A program made the position numbers and the translations under genes. The notes under the pieces are model-generated. The model searched no databases. It saw only the letters and a list, made by a program, of their open reading frames with translations, and was not told the DNA's origin. From Arsenophonus melophagi (GTDB taxonomy: Bacteria; Pseudomonadota; Gammaproteobacteria; Enterobacterales; Enterobacteriaceae), in contig JAVYJS010000002.1 in assembly GCA_032378655.1 (NCBI GenBank), positions 43,110 to 107,109 on the forward strand: 64,000 bases of DNA, read 5' to 3'. Of this stretch, positions 49,352 to 58,863 are shown one piece after another. How positions within the stretch are numbered: the stretch's first letter is position 1; the number at the start of each line of letters is the position of its first letter.

Positions 49352-50117
49352 TCATATTTTATTTCTGCTACGCGTTCCTAGCTCATTTATCGTAAATAAT
49401 GCGGATCGTTGATAATAAGGATTAACTTTTACGATAAATTTTTTCTTAAAAGAGGAATATGTTCTTATAACAACTTTTAAAAAATTCATTAAATAAACAT
49501 CATAGCTTAATTCTGGACTATTGCATAAGTATCAATATCGCGTCTTTCTATTAGTATATGGACAGAAAACTGTTCTATTAATTTTTGCTACTACTTCCGG
49601 AGTTATGAAAAACATAAAAGCAATAAACAAAACTGATAGAAAGCTTACCATGATATTCAAAAACCTACAGACCTGCACGAAATTATTTTTATCAGGTGAT
49701 TGGAGATCTTTAATGACAAAAGATTATGAGCTAGATAGCTTGATATTAGAGTTAAAACTATCCAACATATCAAGCGTCTTAGGATTTAAGGCCGATCATC
49801 ATTAGTCATTCCTGAACGAATAACGAGAACACTTTCCAATGTTTGAAAGTGACGCATAACTATAGGTTATTATGGTTACTCATATCAATCACGCTAATGA
49901 AATTGACAAAAAATTCAGATGTGAATGGATAGTTAAAAATAAGTAAATGTTACATTGATTTAATGCTGATTCTTTAGCTAAATTAAGTAATAAATTATTT
50001 TAAATAGCTTATGTTTATAATGACACTCCTAACTCGTAGCCTATAGTTATTTGGTACTAAAATGAACCTAAGCAATAGGTGGAAAACTGAGTAAAACTCT
50101 CATTGAGTTATATTAAA
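49352..50117 (+). pseudogene. epmB: epmB relic (lysine 2,3-aminomutase for EF-P)
   Basis: Collinear EpmB motifs across three frames: LRVPSSFI at 49378; GLLHKYQYR near 49510; LFLSGDWRSLMTKDYELDSL (near 49690) against MIFSGGDPLMAKDHELDWL; VIPERIT; VTHINHANEIDKKFR (near 49875) against VNHINHANEIDETFR; and AIGGKLSKT (near 50075) against EIGGEPSKT. In the radical-SAM loop the frame is lost, and the shifted frame shows C-S-I-N-F-C-Y-Y for CxxxCxxC, so two iron-sulfur cysteines are substituted. Divergent from efp exactly as in E. coli. Confidence 0.92.
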
Positions 50118-50562
50118 AGTCAATGCTGAAAGTCAATAATGTTGTTGAATATTTTATTTATGATACTGTATGAATACATAATGCGTCATCATGGTGAGAA
50201 TGTTTACGAATCAGGATAAATCTTAAGATTAGAATTTTTATTTTACTTGTAGTCCAAGCAAACACTTCACTTCCTTCATTCTATCTATTTGAAGCATTAG
50301 ATTTTGAGCATGAGTAGCAAGTGCGAATGGAATAAAACTCTAATGAACTAAACTGACGTCTCGAGTGTTGACGCCAGTTAAACAACGAATCTTTGTATCA
50401 AGACCTTTTTATAGCAACTATAATTTGCTTGTTTTGAGCAATATTTATTTATTTTTATTGATATACTCTACATCTATTACTTTTAACTCTTTAAGTTAAA
50501 GACGTATAAAAGTCAATCGATATAGAAAAGCTCAAATAAAATTTATTAACAAGTAGAGTGAG
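50118..50562. other. Non-coding stretch between epmB relic and groEL
   Basis: No gene or identifiable relic; in E. coli yjeI/yjeJ can lie here. Ends at the interlocking hairpins after groEL. Confidence 0.5.
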
Positions 50563-50610
50563 TGGGTAAAGATGAAATCCCCTGGGTTTCATCTTTACCC
50601 AGGGGATTTC
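50563..50610 (-). terminator. Interlocking hairpins downstream of groEL
   Basis: Two perfect inverted repeats share sequence: A is 50563-50577 with 50587-50601, B is 50574-50587 with 50597-50610. Each has a 9-nt loop. Order A-B-A'-B' makes them mutually exclusive (or a pseudoknot). In the groEL transcript B forms first (core ATCCCCTGGGT), then A. B is GC-rich and about 30 nt after the groEL stop, so termination or 3'-end protection is likely; neither is followed by a good U-tract. Confidence 0.75.
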
Positions 50611-50638
50611 TGTGATAAGAAATCAGGATTGCAATACC

Positions 50639-52285
50639 TTACATCATACCACCCATACCACCCATACCACCCATACCTGGTGTGGCACCTAGGTCGGCTT
50701 TATCTTCTTTTGGTAAATCAGTCACCATAGCTTCGGTAGTAATCATAAGGCCGGCAATTGATGCAGCAAATTGCAAGGCAGAGCGAGTTACCTTAGTTGG
50801 ATCCAAGATCCCCATATCAAGCATGTCTCCATACTGCTCTGTTGAAGCATTGTAGCCGTAGTTGCCTTCACCTTTTTTAACATTGTTAACTACTACAGCT
50901 GGCTCTTCACCTGCATTCTCAACAATGCGACGCATTGGGGCTTCCATTGCGCGTAGCGCGATATCGATACCAACCTTTTGATCTTCATTTTCACCTTTTA
51001 ACTTATCTAATGCAGCGGCAACGCGAACTAAAGCAACACCACCGCCAGCAACAACCCCTTCCTCTACTGCAGCACGAGTTGCATGCAATGCATCATCAAC
51101 ACGAGCACGTTTCTCTTTCATTGCAACTTCAGTTGCAGCACCTACTTTAATCACAGCAACACCGCCTGAGAGCTTGGCTATACGCTCTTGTAATTTTTCC
51201 CGATCGTAATCAGAAGTTGCTTCATCACGTTGTTGTGCGATCTGTTTTGTACGAGCATCAATGTCGCTTTTTTCACCGACACCATCAATAATGGTTGTTG
51301 TATCTTTGTTAATAACAATGCGTTTTGCTTGACCTAAATTTTCTAGCGTTGCTTTTTCTAACTCCATACCGATTTCTTCAGAAATGACAGTAGCCTTGGT
51401 TAGGATAGCAATATCTTGCAACATGGCTTTGCGACGATCACCAAAACCAGGCGCTTTTACCGCAGAAACTTTTACAATACCACGTAAATTGTTTACTACC
51501 AAAGTTGCAAGGGCTTCACCTTCAACATCTTCAGCAATAATTAGCAATGGTTTTCCTGCTTTAGCAACAGCTTCCAATATAGGTAATAATTCACGAACAT
51601 TAGAAATCTTCTTATCTATTAGCAATAGATAAGGATTTTCTAATTCGACAGCACCTATATCAGGCTTATTGATAAAATAAGGAGATAAATAACCACGATC
51701 AAATTGCATACCTTCAACGGTAGCCAATTCATCTTCTAGACCAGAACCTTCTTCAACGGTAATAACGCCTTCTTTTCCAACTGCTTTCATTGCGTTAGCA
51801 ATTAATTCGCCAACGGTTTTATCAGAATTTGCTGAAATCGTACCAACTTGTTCAATTTCTTTATTATCTGCACATGGTCTAGATAATGTTTTCAATTCTT
51901 CAACTGCTGCAGAAACTGCTTTATCAATACCGCGTTTTAAATCCATTGGATTCATACCTGCAGCAACGGCTTTTAAACCTTCACTTACAATAGACTGAGC
52001 GAGCACTGTTGCAGTTGTTGTGCCGTCACCAGCTGCATCATTCGCTTTAGAAGCAACTTCTTTTACCATCTGAGCGCCCATATTTTCGAATTTATCTTCT
52101 AATTCTATTTCACGCGCAACAGATACACCGTCTTTAGTAATTGCAGGGGCTCCAAAAGACTTATCTAGAACAACGTTTCGACCTTTTGGTCCTAAAGTAA
52201 CTTTAACTGCATCAGCAAGAATGTTCACTCCACGAAGCATTTTTGCACGGGCATCAATACCAAATTTTACGTCTTTAGCTGCCAT
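50639..52285 (-). CDS. groEL: Chaperonin GroEL
   Basis: 548 residues as in E. coli, starting MAAKDVKFGIDARAKMLRGV and ending in the GGM repeat tail. ATP-binding GDGTTTATVLA, apical domain, and equatorial GGGVALVR all present. Base composition is visibly more GC-rich than neighbours, consistent with strong selection. In endosymbionts GroEL is usually highly expressed and buffers unstable proteins. 60 bp after groES, same transcript. Confidence 0.98.
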   Translation of the reverse strand: MAAKDVKFGIDARAKMLRGVNILADAVKVTLGPKGRNVVLDKSFGAPAITKDGVSVAREIELEDKFENMGAQMVKEVASKANDAAGDGTTTATVLAQSIVSEGLKAVAAGMNPMDLKRGIDKAVSAAVEELKTLSRPCADNKEIEQVGTISANSDKTVGELIANAMKAVGKEGVITVEEGSGLEDELATVEGMQFDRGYLSPYFINKPDIGAVELENPYLLLIDKKISNVRELLPILEAVAKAGKPLLIIAEDVEGEALATLVVNNLRGIVKVSAVKAPGFGDRRKAMLQDIAILTKATVISEEIGMELEKATLENLGQAKRIVINKDTTTIIDGVGEKSDIDARTKQIAQQRDEATSDYDREKLQERIAKLSGGVAVIKVGAATEVAMKEKRARVDDALHATRAAVEEGVVAGGGVALVRVAAALDKLKGENEDQKVGIDIALRAMEAPMRRIVENAGEEPAVVVNNVKKGEGNYGYNASTEQYGDMLDMGILDPTKVTRSALQFAASIAGLMITTEAMVTDLPKEDKADLGATPGMGGMGGMGGMM

Positions 52286-52345
52286 TGTTTCTTTCCTTTA
52301 AATTCATTTATTTATTCATTGATTTTTGAAGATTTAATCGAGAAA

Positions 52346-52639
52346 TTATTTTTCAACAATTGCCAGAATATCACTTTCTGGAAGAATTAACACTTCGTCG
52401 TTATCAATCTTTTCTGTTTTAACGCTGTAGCCATCATTAAAGATGACAGTATCACCTACTTTTACATCTAATGGTTTATGTTCACCGCTGTCTAAGATTC
52501 TGCCTTTACCAACAGCTAGTACTTTGCCTCGAGTTGATTTGCCAGCAGCAGAGCCAGTTAGAACAATACCACCAGAAGATTTAGCTTCAACTTCTTCGCG
52601 CTTGATGATAACTCGATCATACAATGGACGTATTTTCAT
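52346..52639 (-). CDS. groES: Co-chaperonin GroES
   Basis: 97 residues from the ATG at 52639 (MKIRPLYDRVIIKREEVE), the family start; the open frame continues 33 codons further upstream through the promoter leader and those are not coding. Mobile loop SSGGIVLTGSAAGKS (about 20-34) that binds GroEL is intact. AGGAGA ribosome site. Driven by a sigma-32 promoter. Confidence 0.97.
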   Translation of the reverse strand: MKIRPLYDRVIIKREEVEAKSSGGIVLTGSAAGKSTRGKVLAVGKGRILDSGEHKPLDVKVGDTVIFNDGYSVKTEKIDNDEVLILPESDILAIVEK

Positions 52640-52726
52640 TAAGAGTTCTCCTATAAATAAAATCCATATCAGGTATAAAATAAGGACAATATTAATATAT
52701 ATTAATAGTTCATTACCTAAGACAGG

Positions 52727-52757
52727 TAATGGGGTCAATTCAAATCAGTTCAAGGGG
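52727..52757 (-). promoter_or_regulatory. Sigma-32 heat-shock promoter of groESL
   Basis: On the minus strand CCCCTTGAAC, a spacer of about 13 nt, then CCCCATTA, close to the sigma-32 consensus (CTTGAAA, CCCCAT) and to E. coli groE. The -10 lies about 90 bp before groES. An 8-bp hairpin (about 52711-52731) follows the -10. Confidence 0.78.
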
Positions 52758-53586
52758 TATACAAAAAAATATTTTCTCTCTGTTTTTAAAAATCAAATTG
52801 TTAGTATCATTTTCATCACTAGCTTCTCTTTGATAAGCTATATCCAACTTCTCTTTGTTTAAAGAGGCCCTGCGTTCATCAGGGTTATGATATCACTCTT
52901 TGCCCTTTTGAACAACTAATCATCATGAATATACAGCATTAAGATTCATGATTATCAATTTTAAATAGTGAAAAATAATAGTAAAAATTAAAAGTTAGAA
53001 ACAACTAAGACTGCATGTCTATCAAGATGTTACCTATAGACTAATTAATGACTTATTGTTAATAATCCATTAATTCATAATTTATGTTTTCTAACTAAAC
53101 TAGTATATACATTCAAAATAATTAACACTAACTTAGTTAGTAACCCGTTTTCAAAAACCTAGCACAAATCACTTCTGGTATAGAAATAGAAGACATGACC
53201 ATATAATTACTTTTCCATAAAAACTAGTTAACCCATATAATTCTATCAATACTTACTTACAAAGTACTAGACATTTCACTGAGCAGAATATTTTTTTTAA
53301 CAATCTAGAAAAACTTATTACAATAAATCTATACCATCATAAATGATTCTATAAAATAAATATCTTAACAAGAGAGATATGAATCTTATGCACATATATC
53401 AAATGTGGCTTTGCAACTATTTCTAAAATATATATCACAGTTATAATTTTTAAAATTAGTTATTACTTTCAAATCTGACATCAGTATAGTTTTTCTGACA
53501 TCAGAAAAGTTTTTTACTATTACATAAAATTCAGTTAGTAAATCGCTATTTATTAATAAAGCGCTATTTAATATAGGAAGGTTTGT
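52758..53586. other. Intergenic region between groES and aspA
   Basis: No intact gene. E. coli has fxsA and yjeH here; I could not align either. An 11-nt direct repeat TCTGACATCAG occurs twice near 53475-53510, in the aspA upstream region. Confidence 0.5.
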
Positions 53587-55011
53587 ATGTCTAAAAGTGT
53601 CCGATCTGAAAAAGACCTATTAGGTAAACGAGATGTGCCTATTGAAGCCTATTACGGTATTCATACATTGCGTGCAATTGAGAATTTTTATATTAGCGAC
53701 CGAACTATTAATCATTTACCAGCATTTATTCATGGTATGGTAATGGTAAAAAAAGCGGCTGCTATGGCAAATAAAGAATTAAAAACTATTCCACAAAAAC
53801 AAGCAGATGTGATTATTAAGGCTTGTGATGAAATTTTAAATAAAGGCAGATGTATGGATCAGTTTCCAGTAGATGTCTTTCAAGGAGGTGCTGGTACGTC
53901 TTTAAATATGAATACTAACGAAGTATTAGCTAATATTGGTCTTGAATTAATGGGGCATAAAAAAGGTGACTATCAATATCTCGATCCAAATGACCATGTA
54001 AACAAAAGCCAATCAACGAATGATGCTTATCCAACTGGATTGCGCATTGCCGTATATAACTCTATTGCTAATCTCATTACATCAATTACCTTACTTCAAA
54101 AAGGTTTTGAACAAAAAGCTAACCAATTTAAAGATATTCTTAAAATGGGCCGCACCCAATTACAAGACGCTGTTCCTATGACTGTTGGTCAAGAATTTCA
54201 TGCCTTTGCTACATTATTAGCAGAAGAAATAAAAAATTTACATCGTGTTAGTGAGTTATTACTTGAAGTTAATCTTGGTGCCACCGCAATTGGAACTAGA
54301 ATCAATACCGTTGCTGGTTATCAAGAATTAGTAGTAAAAAAACTAGCTGAAGTAACAAAATTACCTTTCATTCCTGCAGAAGATTTAATTGAAGCCACTT
54401 CTGACTGCGGGGCTTATACAACAGTGCACGCTGGATTAAAACGTCTCGCTGTTAAACTATCAAAAATTTGCAATGATCTTCGCCTGCTATCTTCAGGCCC
54501 TCGCGCTGGTTTAAAAGAAATAAATCTACCGGATCTACAAGCAGGTTCATCTATTATGCCAGCTAAAGTCAACCCGGTTATTCCTGAAGTTGTAAATCAA
54601 GCCTGTTTTAAAGTGATTGGTAACGATATTTGTGTTACTATCGCAGCAGAAGCAGGACAATTGCAATTGAACGTGATGGAGCCAGCAATTAGCCAAGCAA
54701 TTTTTGAATCTATTTCATTAATGAATAATTCTTGTCGTAATTTACTGGAAAAATGCATTATAGGTATTACGGTCAATAAAGAAATCTGTGAAAAATATGT
54801 TTTGAACTCTATTGGAATTATTACTTATCTTAATCCATTTATCGGTCATCATAATGGCGATATCGTTGGGAAAATATGCGCTGAGACAGGTAAAAATGTC
54901 AAAGAAGTAGTATTAGAGCTTGGACTTCTTACAGAGATCCAATTGGACGATATTTTTTCTATTGAAAATCTAAAAAATCCTCAATATAAAGCAAAACGTG
55001 TTGATGAGTAA
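53587..55011 (+). CDS. aspA: Aspartate ammonia-lyase (aspartase)
   Basis: 474 residues (478 in E. coli). Tetrameric fumarase/aspartase fold; converts aspartate to fumarate and ammonia. Signatures GTSLNMNTNEVLAN, HVNKSQSTNDAYPTGLRIA, LGATAIGTRIN and the flexible catalytic loop GSSIMPAKVNPVIPE with its Ser. AGGAAGG ribosome site. In E. coli it feeds fumarate reductase; the frd genes are relics here, so the fumarate would enter the oxidative cycle instead. Confidence 0.97.
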   Translation: MSKSVRSEKDLLGKRDVPIEAYYGIHTLRAIENFYISDRTINHLPAFIHGMVMVKKAAAMANKELKTIPQKQADVIIKACDEILNKGRCMDQFPVDVFQGGAGTSLNMNTNEVLANIGLELMGHKKGDYQYLDPNDHVNKSQSTNDAYPTGLRIAVYNSIANLITSITLLQKGFEQKANQFKDILKMGRTQLQDAVPMTVGQEFHAFATLLAEEIKNLHRVSELLLEVNLGATAIGTRINTVAGYQELVVKKLAEVTKLPFIPAEDLIEATSDCGAYTTVHAGLKRLAVKLSKICNDLRLLSSGPRAGLKEINLPDLQAGSSIMPAKVNPVIPEVVNQACFKVIGNDICVTIAAEAGQLQLNVMEPAISQAIFESISLMNNSCRNLLEKCIIGITVNKEICEKYVLNSIGIITYLNPFIGHHNGDIVGKICAETGKNVKEVVLELGLLTEIQLDDIFSIENLKNPQYKAKRVDE

Positions 55012-55083
55012 CATGTTACTCATCAACAATGAATGTGCTTGATTTTCGTTGCATTTTTATCCATGTACTATATTGTGCATAAC

Positions 55084-55117
55084 ATAGTAATAGCTCATGC
55101 ACATGAGCTATTACTAT
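55084..55117. repeat. Perfect inverted repeat, 16-bp arms, 2-nt loop
   Basis: Arms 55084-55099 and 55102-55117, 70 bp after aspA. With the hairpin at 55161-55189 (10-bp arms, core GGCATGTT, ending GTTTTC) it may end aspA transcription. Confidence 0.92.
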
Positions 55118-55361
55118 AAAAAAGATTATAAAATCCTTTGTGCTAGTTTTATTTATATGCACGGCATGTTTCTTTAAGTAACATGCCGTTTTCAGTTGCG
55201 GTTACTAAAAAGTTTATTATTATTATTATCTTATGCTAAAGCTGCTAAAAGCATTTTCATGCTTAGGCTGTTATAACAGCCTGTGGATCTTATCAGCAAT
55301 TATTAGTATGTTCTACTGTATATTAGAACTAGGTAGAATCATGAGCAAGCAGTTTAATTCT

Positions 55362-55407
55362 TGCAACCTTTATTCTTATTCCTGCAAGTATAAGAATAAA
55401 GGTTGCA
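55362..55407. repeat. Perfect inverted repeat, 18-bp arms
   Basis: Arms 55362-55379 and 55390-55407, 10-nt loop. Confidence 0.94.
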
Positions 55408-55662
55408 TTACATTGAGTGCTCCATAATAAAATAGGCTATGAACTATTTTCAATATAGCTGATATTTAGCTGAAGTGTATTAAAATATCTTTTCGTTATT
55501 AGTATTAATAATTTTAACTTGAATAAAATCTTAGCGAGACCTAGATTAATCATGTTGATCAGTTTGCTCATTGCTACTAAATATAAGTATTCATCTTCTT
55601 ATGAGCTCTTAGAAGAGTATTGTACTACAAAACAAATGGAATGAAGAAAGGATCTCTTAGTA

Positions 55663-55706
55663 GTAATACAATGACCTTTGATAATGATCAAAGGTCATTG
55701 TATTAC
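55663..55706. repeat. Perfect inverted repeat, 20-bp arms
   Basis: Arms 55663-55682 and 55687-55706, loop AATG. Confidence 0.95.
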
Positions 55707-56056
55707 AGAATGAAAGATTTTCAACTATTAGAAGAATCTTAGCAATAAGAATGAAGAGGATTCTACTATCAATACAAAACTTCATGTTGACATTCATTAA
55801 TTGTTTTAATCTTAAGAAAATGCTAAAATACTTAAGATATTAAAAGTATTTGGTATGATTTTACGCTATCACAGTCAATTAACAATTGGAAACTAACAAT
55901 AATAGTTTATTACTAAATAGTAAACTGTCTCTAAAAATGAGAAAGGAACTATTAGTACTCATTGTAGCTAGTTTGCTCCAATTTAACGGCAATTGCTTTA
56001 TTATCTCTCTCTAATGAGAGATAAACTGGAATCTATTACTTTCTTTAATCTAAAAA

Positions 56057-56114
56057 GATGCTAGATTTCTACTTTATGCAAAATTGATGCTAGATTTCTA
56101 CTTTATGCAAAATT
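56057..56114. repeat. Tandem duplication, 2 x 29 bp
   Basis: 56057-56085 is repeated exactly as 56086-56114. No gene here; a recent direct duplication. Confidence 0.95.
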
Positions 56115-56238
56115 AAGTTAGTATTAAAAGATGTATCTTGAATACATTATCAGTTCAAGCAATATACTGTAGATATGTTCAATGAACACTACGATAGTAT
56201 AGATCTTATTTTTATACTACTTGAGTAGTATAAACATA

Positions 56239-56314
<76 letters not shown>

Positions 56315-56381
56315 TATTAGGTACCATATTACTAATATGGATAACGTCATTTCATTTATGCTAACTTCAATAGCGAAGCTT

Positions 56382-56422
56382 AAAGCAATAAGATTATTTT
56401 TAAATAATCTTATTGCTTTTTA
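56382..56422 (+). terminator. Terminator after tRNA-Phe
   Basis: 17-bp perfect stem 56382-56398 with 56403-56419, loop TTTA, T-rich 3' flank, about 70 bp after the tRNA. Good intrinsic terminator. Confidence 0.78.
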
Positions 56423-57117
56423 ACCTATGGATCTTTGTCATATTATTAATTAATAAAGTTTTACTCTAGAGAGAGTATCATTAATAAATATTTATTTTAC
56501 TTCTTTTTAGTCTTTTGCACACACTGCAAAAAAAGTTAGCACAAAAGAGCAGTATCGTATACTGCATTGCGAACTAATTTTCACTAAAAATTAATTACCA
56601 TTGCTAAAATGTTAAACTTTTGTGTTTTTAAATGATGTCTTTTATTTAGCATGTATAATGCACTTCATTTTACGGTAATTGTTTGCCAGAAAATCTCTAA
56701 AATATTGCTTGTGTAAAGGCATAATAACTTCGCATAAAAAGTATGTTGCTAGTTAAAAATTTTTATACTGATGCCTTAGGGATCATCTGTTTTTAACAAG
56801 CACCATGGTAATCTTTTGTTCTCCATACGAAAGAGCACTCTAAAATGTTCCCTTTTATTGTTTCCATCATCCCCTAAGTGAAGGCATGGATTTTATTACT
56901 AAATCCCATTAGATTAATCATTTTTCTATCAGTTACCTCAACATTATTAATAATATGCAGCAAGAAATTTGGCTGATGAATTACAAAAAAGAAGTGTTTT
57001 TCCATATGCTCTACCTGTAAAGTTTTATTAAAATATTAGTTATTTGGATATAATAAAGTCATCATGCATTTTTTCATACTTCAATATCGCTGCTAGCACC
57101 AGAAATAATATTTTTAA

Positions 57118-57184
57118 TATCAGTTACTGTACTAATAGCAGTAGTTAGTATTACTAACTACTGCTATTAGTACAGTAACTGATA
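57118..57184. repeat. 67-bp near-palindrome, 33-bp perfect arms
   Basis: Arms 57118-57150 and 57152-57184 are exact reverse complements with a single central base. It is the longest inverted repeat seen here, in DNA with no gene on either side for hundreds of bases. Confidence 0.97.
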
Positions 57185-57526
57185 AATCTTTGCTCAGCAT
57201 AATTAAATGGAAAACTTAACTCTATATTACTTTTTGCTGTTACTTATTATCTACTACTATCAATTAGTAAAAATTTTTTTATAATTGCGATTTTATTTTG
57301 CGCATGATTGCTATCAATTGTTAAGTCTTCAGACAGTTCTATCAATCTTAGATAGAAGATTATAAGGTAAAAATAACATAAAATTCCAACTCAAACGAAA
57401 ATAGCATATAGGACTTGCTGTATATTTATATACATAAATATTTCTTAGTGATGTCAAGTAATAAACAACCCATTCAATAATGAATATTATGCCTATCTCC
57501 ATCAGCAATCTAATAAGAAAAACATC

Positions 57527-57580
57527 CTTATCCGTGACATAAGCACAGATAGTAATTTCTGTGCTTATGTCACGGATAAG
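57527..57580. repeat. Perfect inverted repeat, 23-bp arms
   Basis: Arms 57527-57549 and 57558-57580, 8-nt loop, GC-richer core CCGTGACATAAGCACAGA. Confidence 0.96.
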
Positions 57581-57616
57581 TTACTGCTTTTAAGTAATTA
57601 ATTTTATTACAGTTAT

Positions 57617-57672
57617 CTCCATAACACTAGTAAATTCTAGTTTAAAAACTAGAATTTACTAGTGTTATGGAG
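57617..57672. repeat. Perfect inverted repeat, 27-bp arms, 2-nt loop
   Basis: Arms 57617-57643 and 57646-57672 around AA. Lies 55 bp beyond the 3' end of the hemW relic and 36 bp from the 57527-57580 hairpin. Confidence 0.97.
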
Positions 57673-57726
57673 CGGAGTATTGCTTTACTCGTCCTATATA
57701 ATAATACGTGATTAATTTGAGCGCGA

Positions 57727-58863
57727 TTAATTTGATAGTAATAGAGACAATAAAGAATTATGAAATAATTTACCTTGCTTAGTAATTTGCCAGTGTGATT
57801 TTGTTTTTGTAATAAAACCTTGCTCTAAAGCTCTATCAAGAAGATGCTGAATGCTATTCTCCGTTAATCCAGTGTAATGACTGAATTCCTGCTTTGCTAC
57901 CCATTCAAGCAAGCAAAAGCGATTCATAAAAAATTCAAAAAAGGTCTATCTGATAGGATAATTTCTTTTTGTTGATAGATATATTGACCTATCATATAGT
58001 CATATGGATCTTGTATTTTCATTGTTCGTACAATACAGCCATCAGAAAAAGAGATTTTTCGTGAGCGCCACAACCAATACCCAAATAATCGCCAAAACGC
58101 CAATAATTTACATTGTGCTGACATTGATATCCAGGCTTGGAATAACTAGATATTTCATATTGTTGAAATCCAGCGTTTTCAAGTAACTGATGTTCTGGAT
58201 AGAAAAGTTCCCAAATTGTATACCCCGTAGGGAGCATGATTGAAGCAGATGCTCCAAGGAGCATCTGCTTCAATCATTAACTGATACCAAGAAATATGGT
58301 GCAGAAATAAATCAATTGCTTGACGTAGATCATATAGTGCTTGTTCAAGTGTCTGATCAAGTAGACTGTATATCAGATCAAGATTAAAGCTATGTAAATT
58401 CAAGTTACAGCTAGAGAAGTAGCTTGAATAGAGTCTTCTATACTATTTACTCTACCTAATTTATAGAGTTTATCGACATTAAACTTTGTAATCCAATTGA
58501 AATCCGGTTAATGCCCGCTTTTTGATATTGTTTAAAACGATTCACCTCAATGGCTCTAGGGTTAGCTTCAATAGTAATTTCGGCATTGGAAGATACTGAT
58601 ACTTTTTGGCGTATACCATCAAGCAAAAATTGTATTACCTTACTGCTCAGTAAACTTGGTGTCCCTCCTCCAATAAAGATACTATGAATTTGGCGGCCAC
58701 TGATCCAGTTTAAATCAGTTTCTAAATCAGTCAGAAGATGCGTAACATATTCTTGTTCAGGCAGATTACCTTTGAATATATGTGAATTAAAATCACAGTA
58801 ATGGCATTTTTTCAAGCACCAAGGGATGTGAACATATAACCTCAATGGAGGTAATTTAAGCAT
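57727..58863 (-). pseudogene. hemW: hemW, shattered by at least five frameshifts
   Basis: Radical-SAM heme chaperone (378 residues in E. coli). The start (58863) keeps LRLYVHIPWCLKKCHYCDFN with the CxxxCxxC cluster and runs to RISIGLQS, where one missing T shifts the frame. Further pieces in other frames: NLHSFNLDL and SWYQLMIEA; TIWELFYPEHQLLENAG and PGYQCQHNVNYWRFGDYLGI; FSDGCIVRTMK; MNRFCLLEW to the C-terminus. A perfect inverted repeat (58237-58278) replaces the segment after MIEADAP. Whole-length homology with many indels: dead but young. Confidence 0.95.
58237..58278. repeat. Fold-back inverted duplication inside hemW
   Basis: Arms 58237-58256 and 58259-58278 (20 bp, loop AA). On the coding strand one arm encodes MIEADAP, homologous to HemW TIEPNTL; the other is its exact inverted copy and takes the place of the FGSRPPVLP segment. 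So the second arm was copied from the first. Confidence 0.9.

Larger units (their letters stand above)
55012..56238. other. Intergenic region between aspA and tRNA-Phe
   Basis: In E. coli dcuA, cutA, dsbD and yjdC fill this interval; none is recognisable in 1.2 kb, implying large deletions. A plus-strand frame at 55233-55427 ends in a perfect inverted repeat and is unlikely to be a gene. Four hairpins and a tandem duplication are listed separately. Confidence 0.55.
56423..57726. other. Gene desert between tRNA-Phe and hemW relic
   Basis: About 1.3 kb with no gene or identifiable relic. Its right half carries the three longest perfect inverted repeats of the window. Confidence 0.55.

Noticed and set aside
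50935..51150. Gln/His/Leu-rich ORF opposite groEL
   Set aside because: Antisense shadow of the groEL coding sequence; composition reflects codon bias of the real gene.
55233..55427. 64-codon plus-strand ORF after aspA (dcuA/dsbD remnant considered)
   Set aside because: No match to DcuA or DsbD; its end is formed by a perfect inverted repeat.
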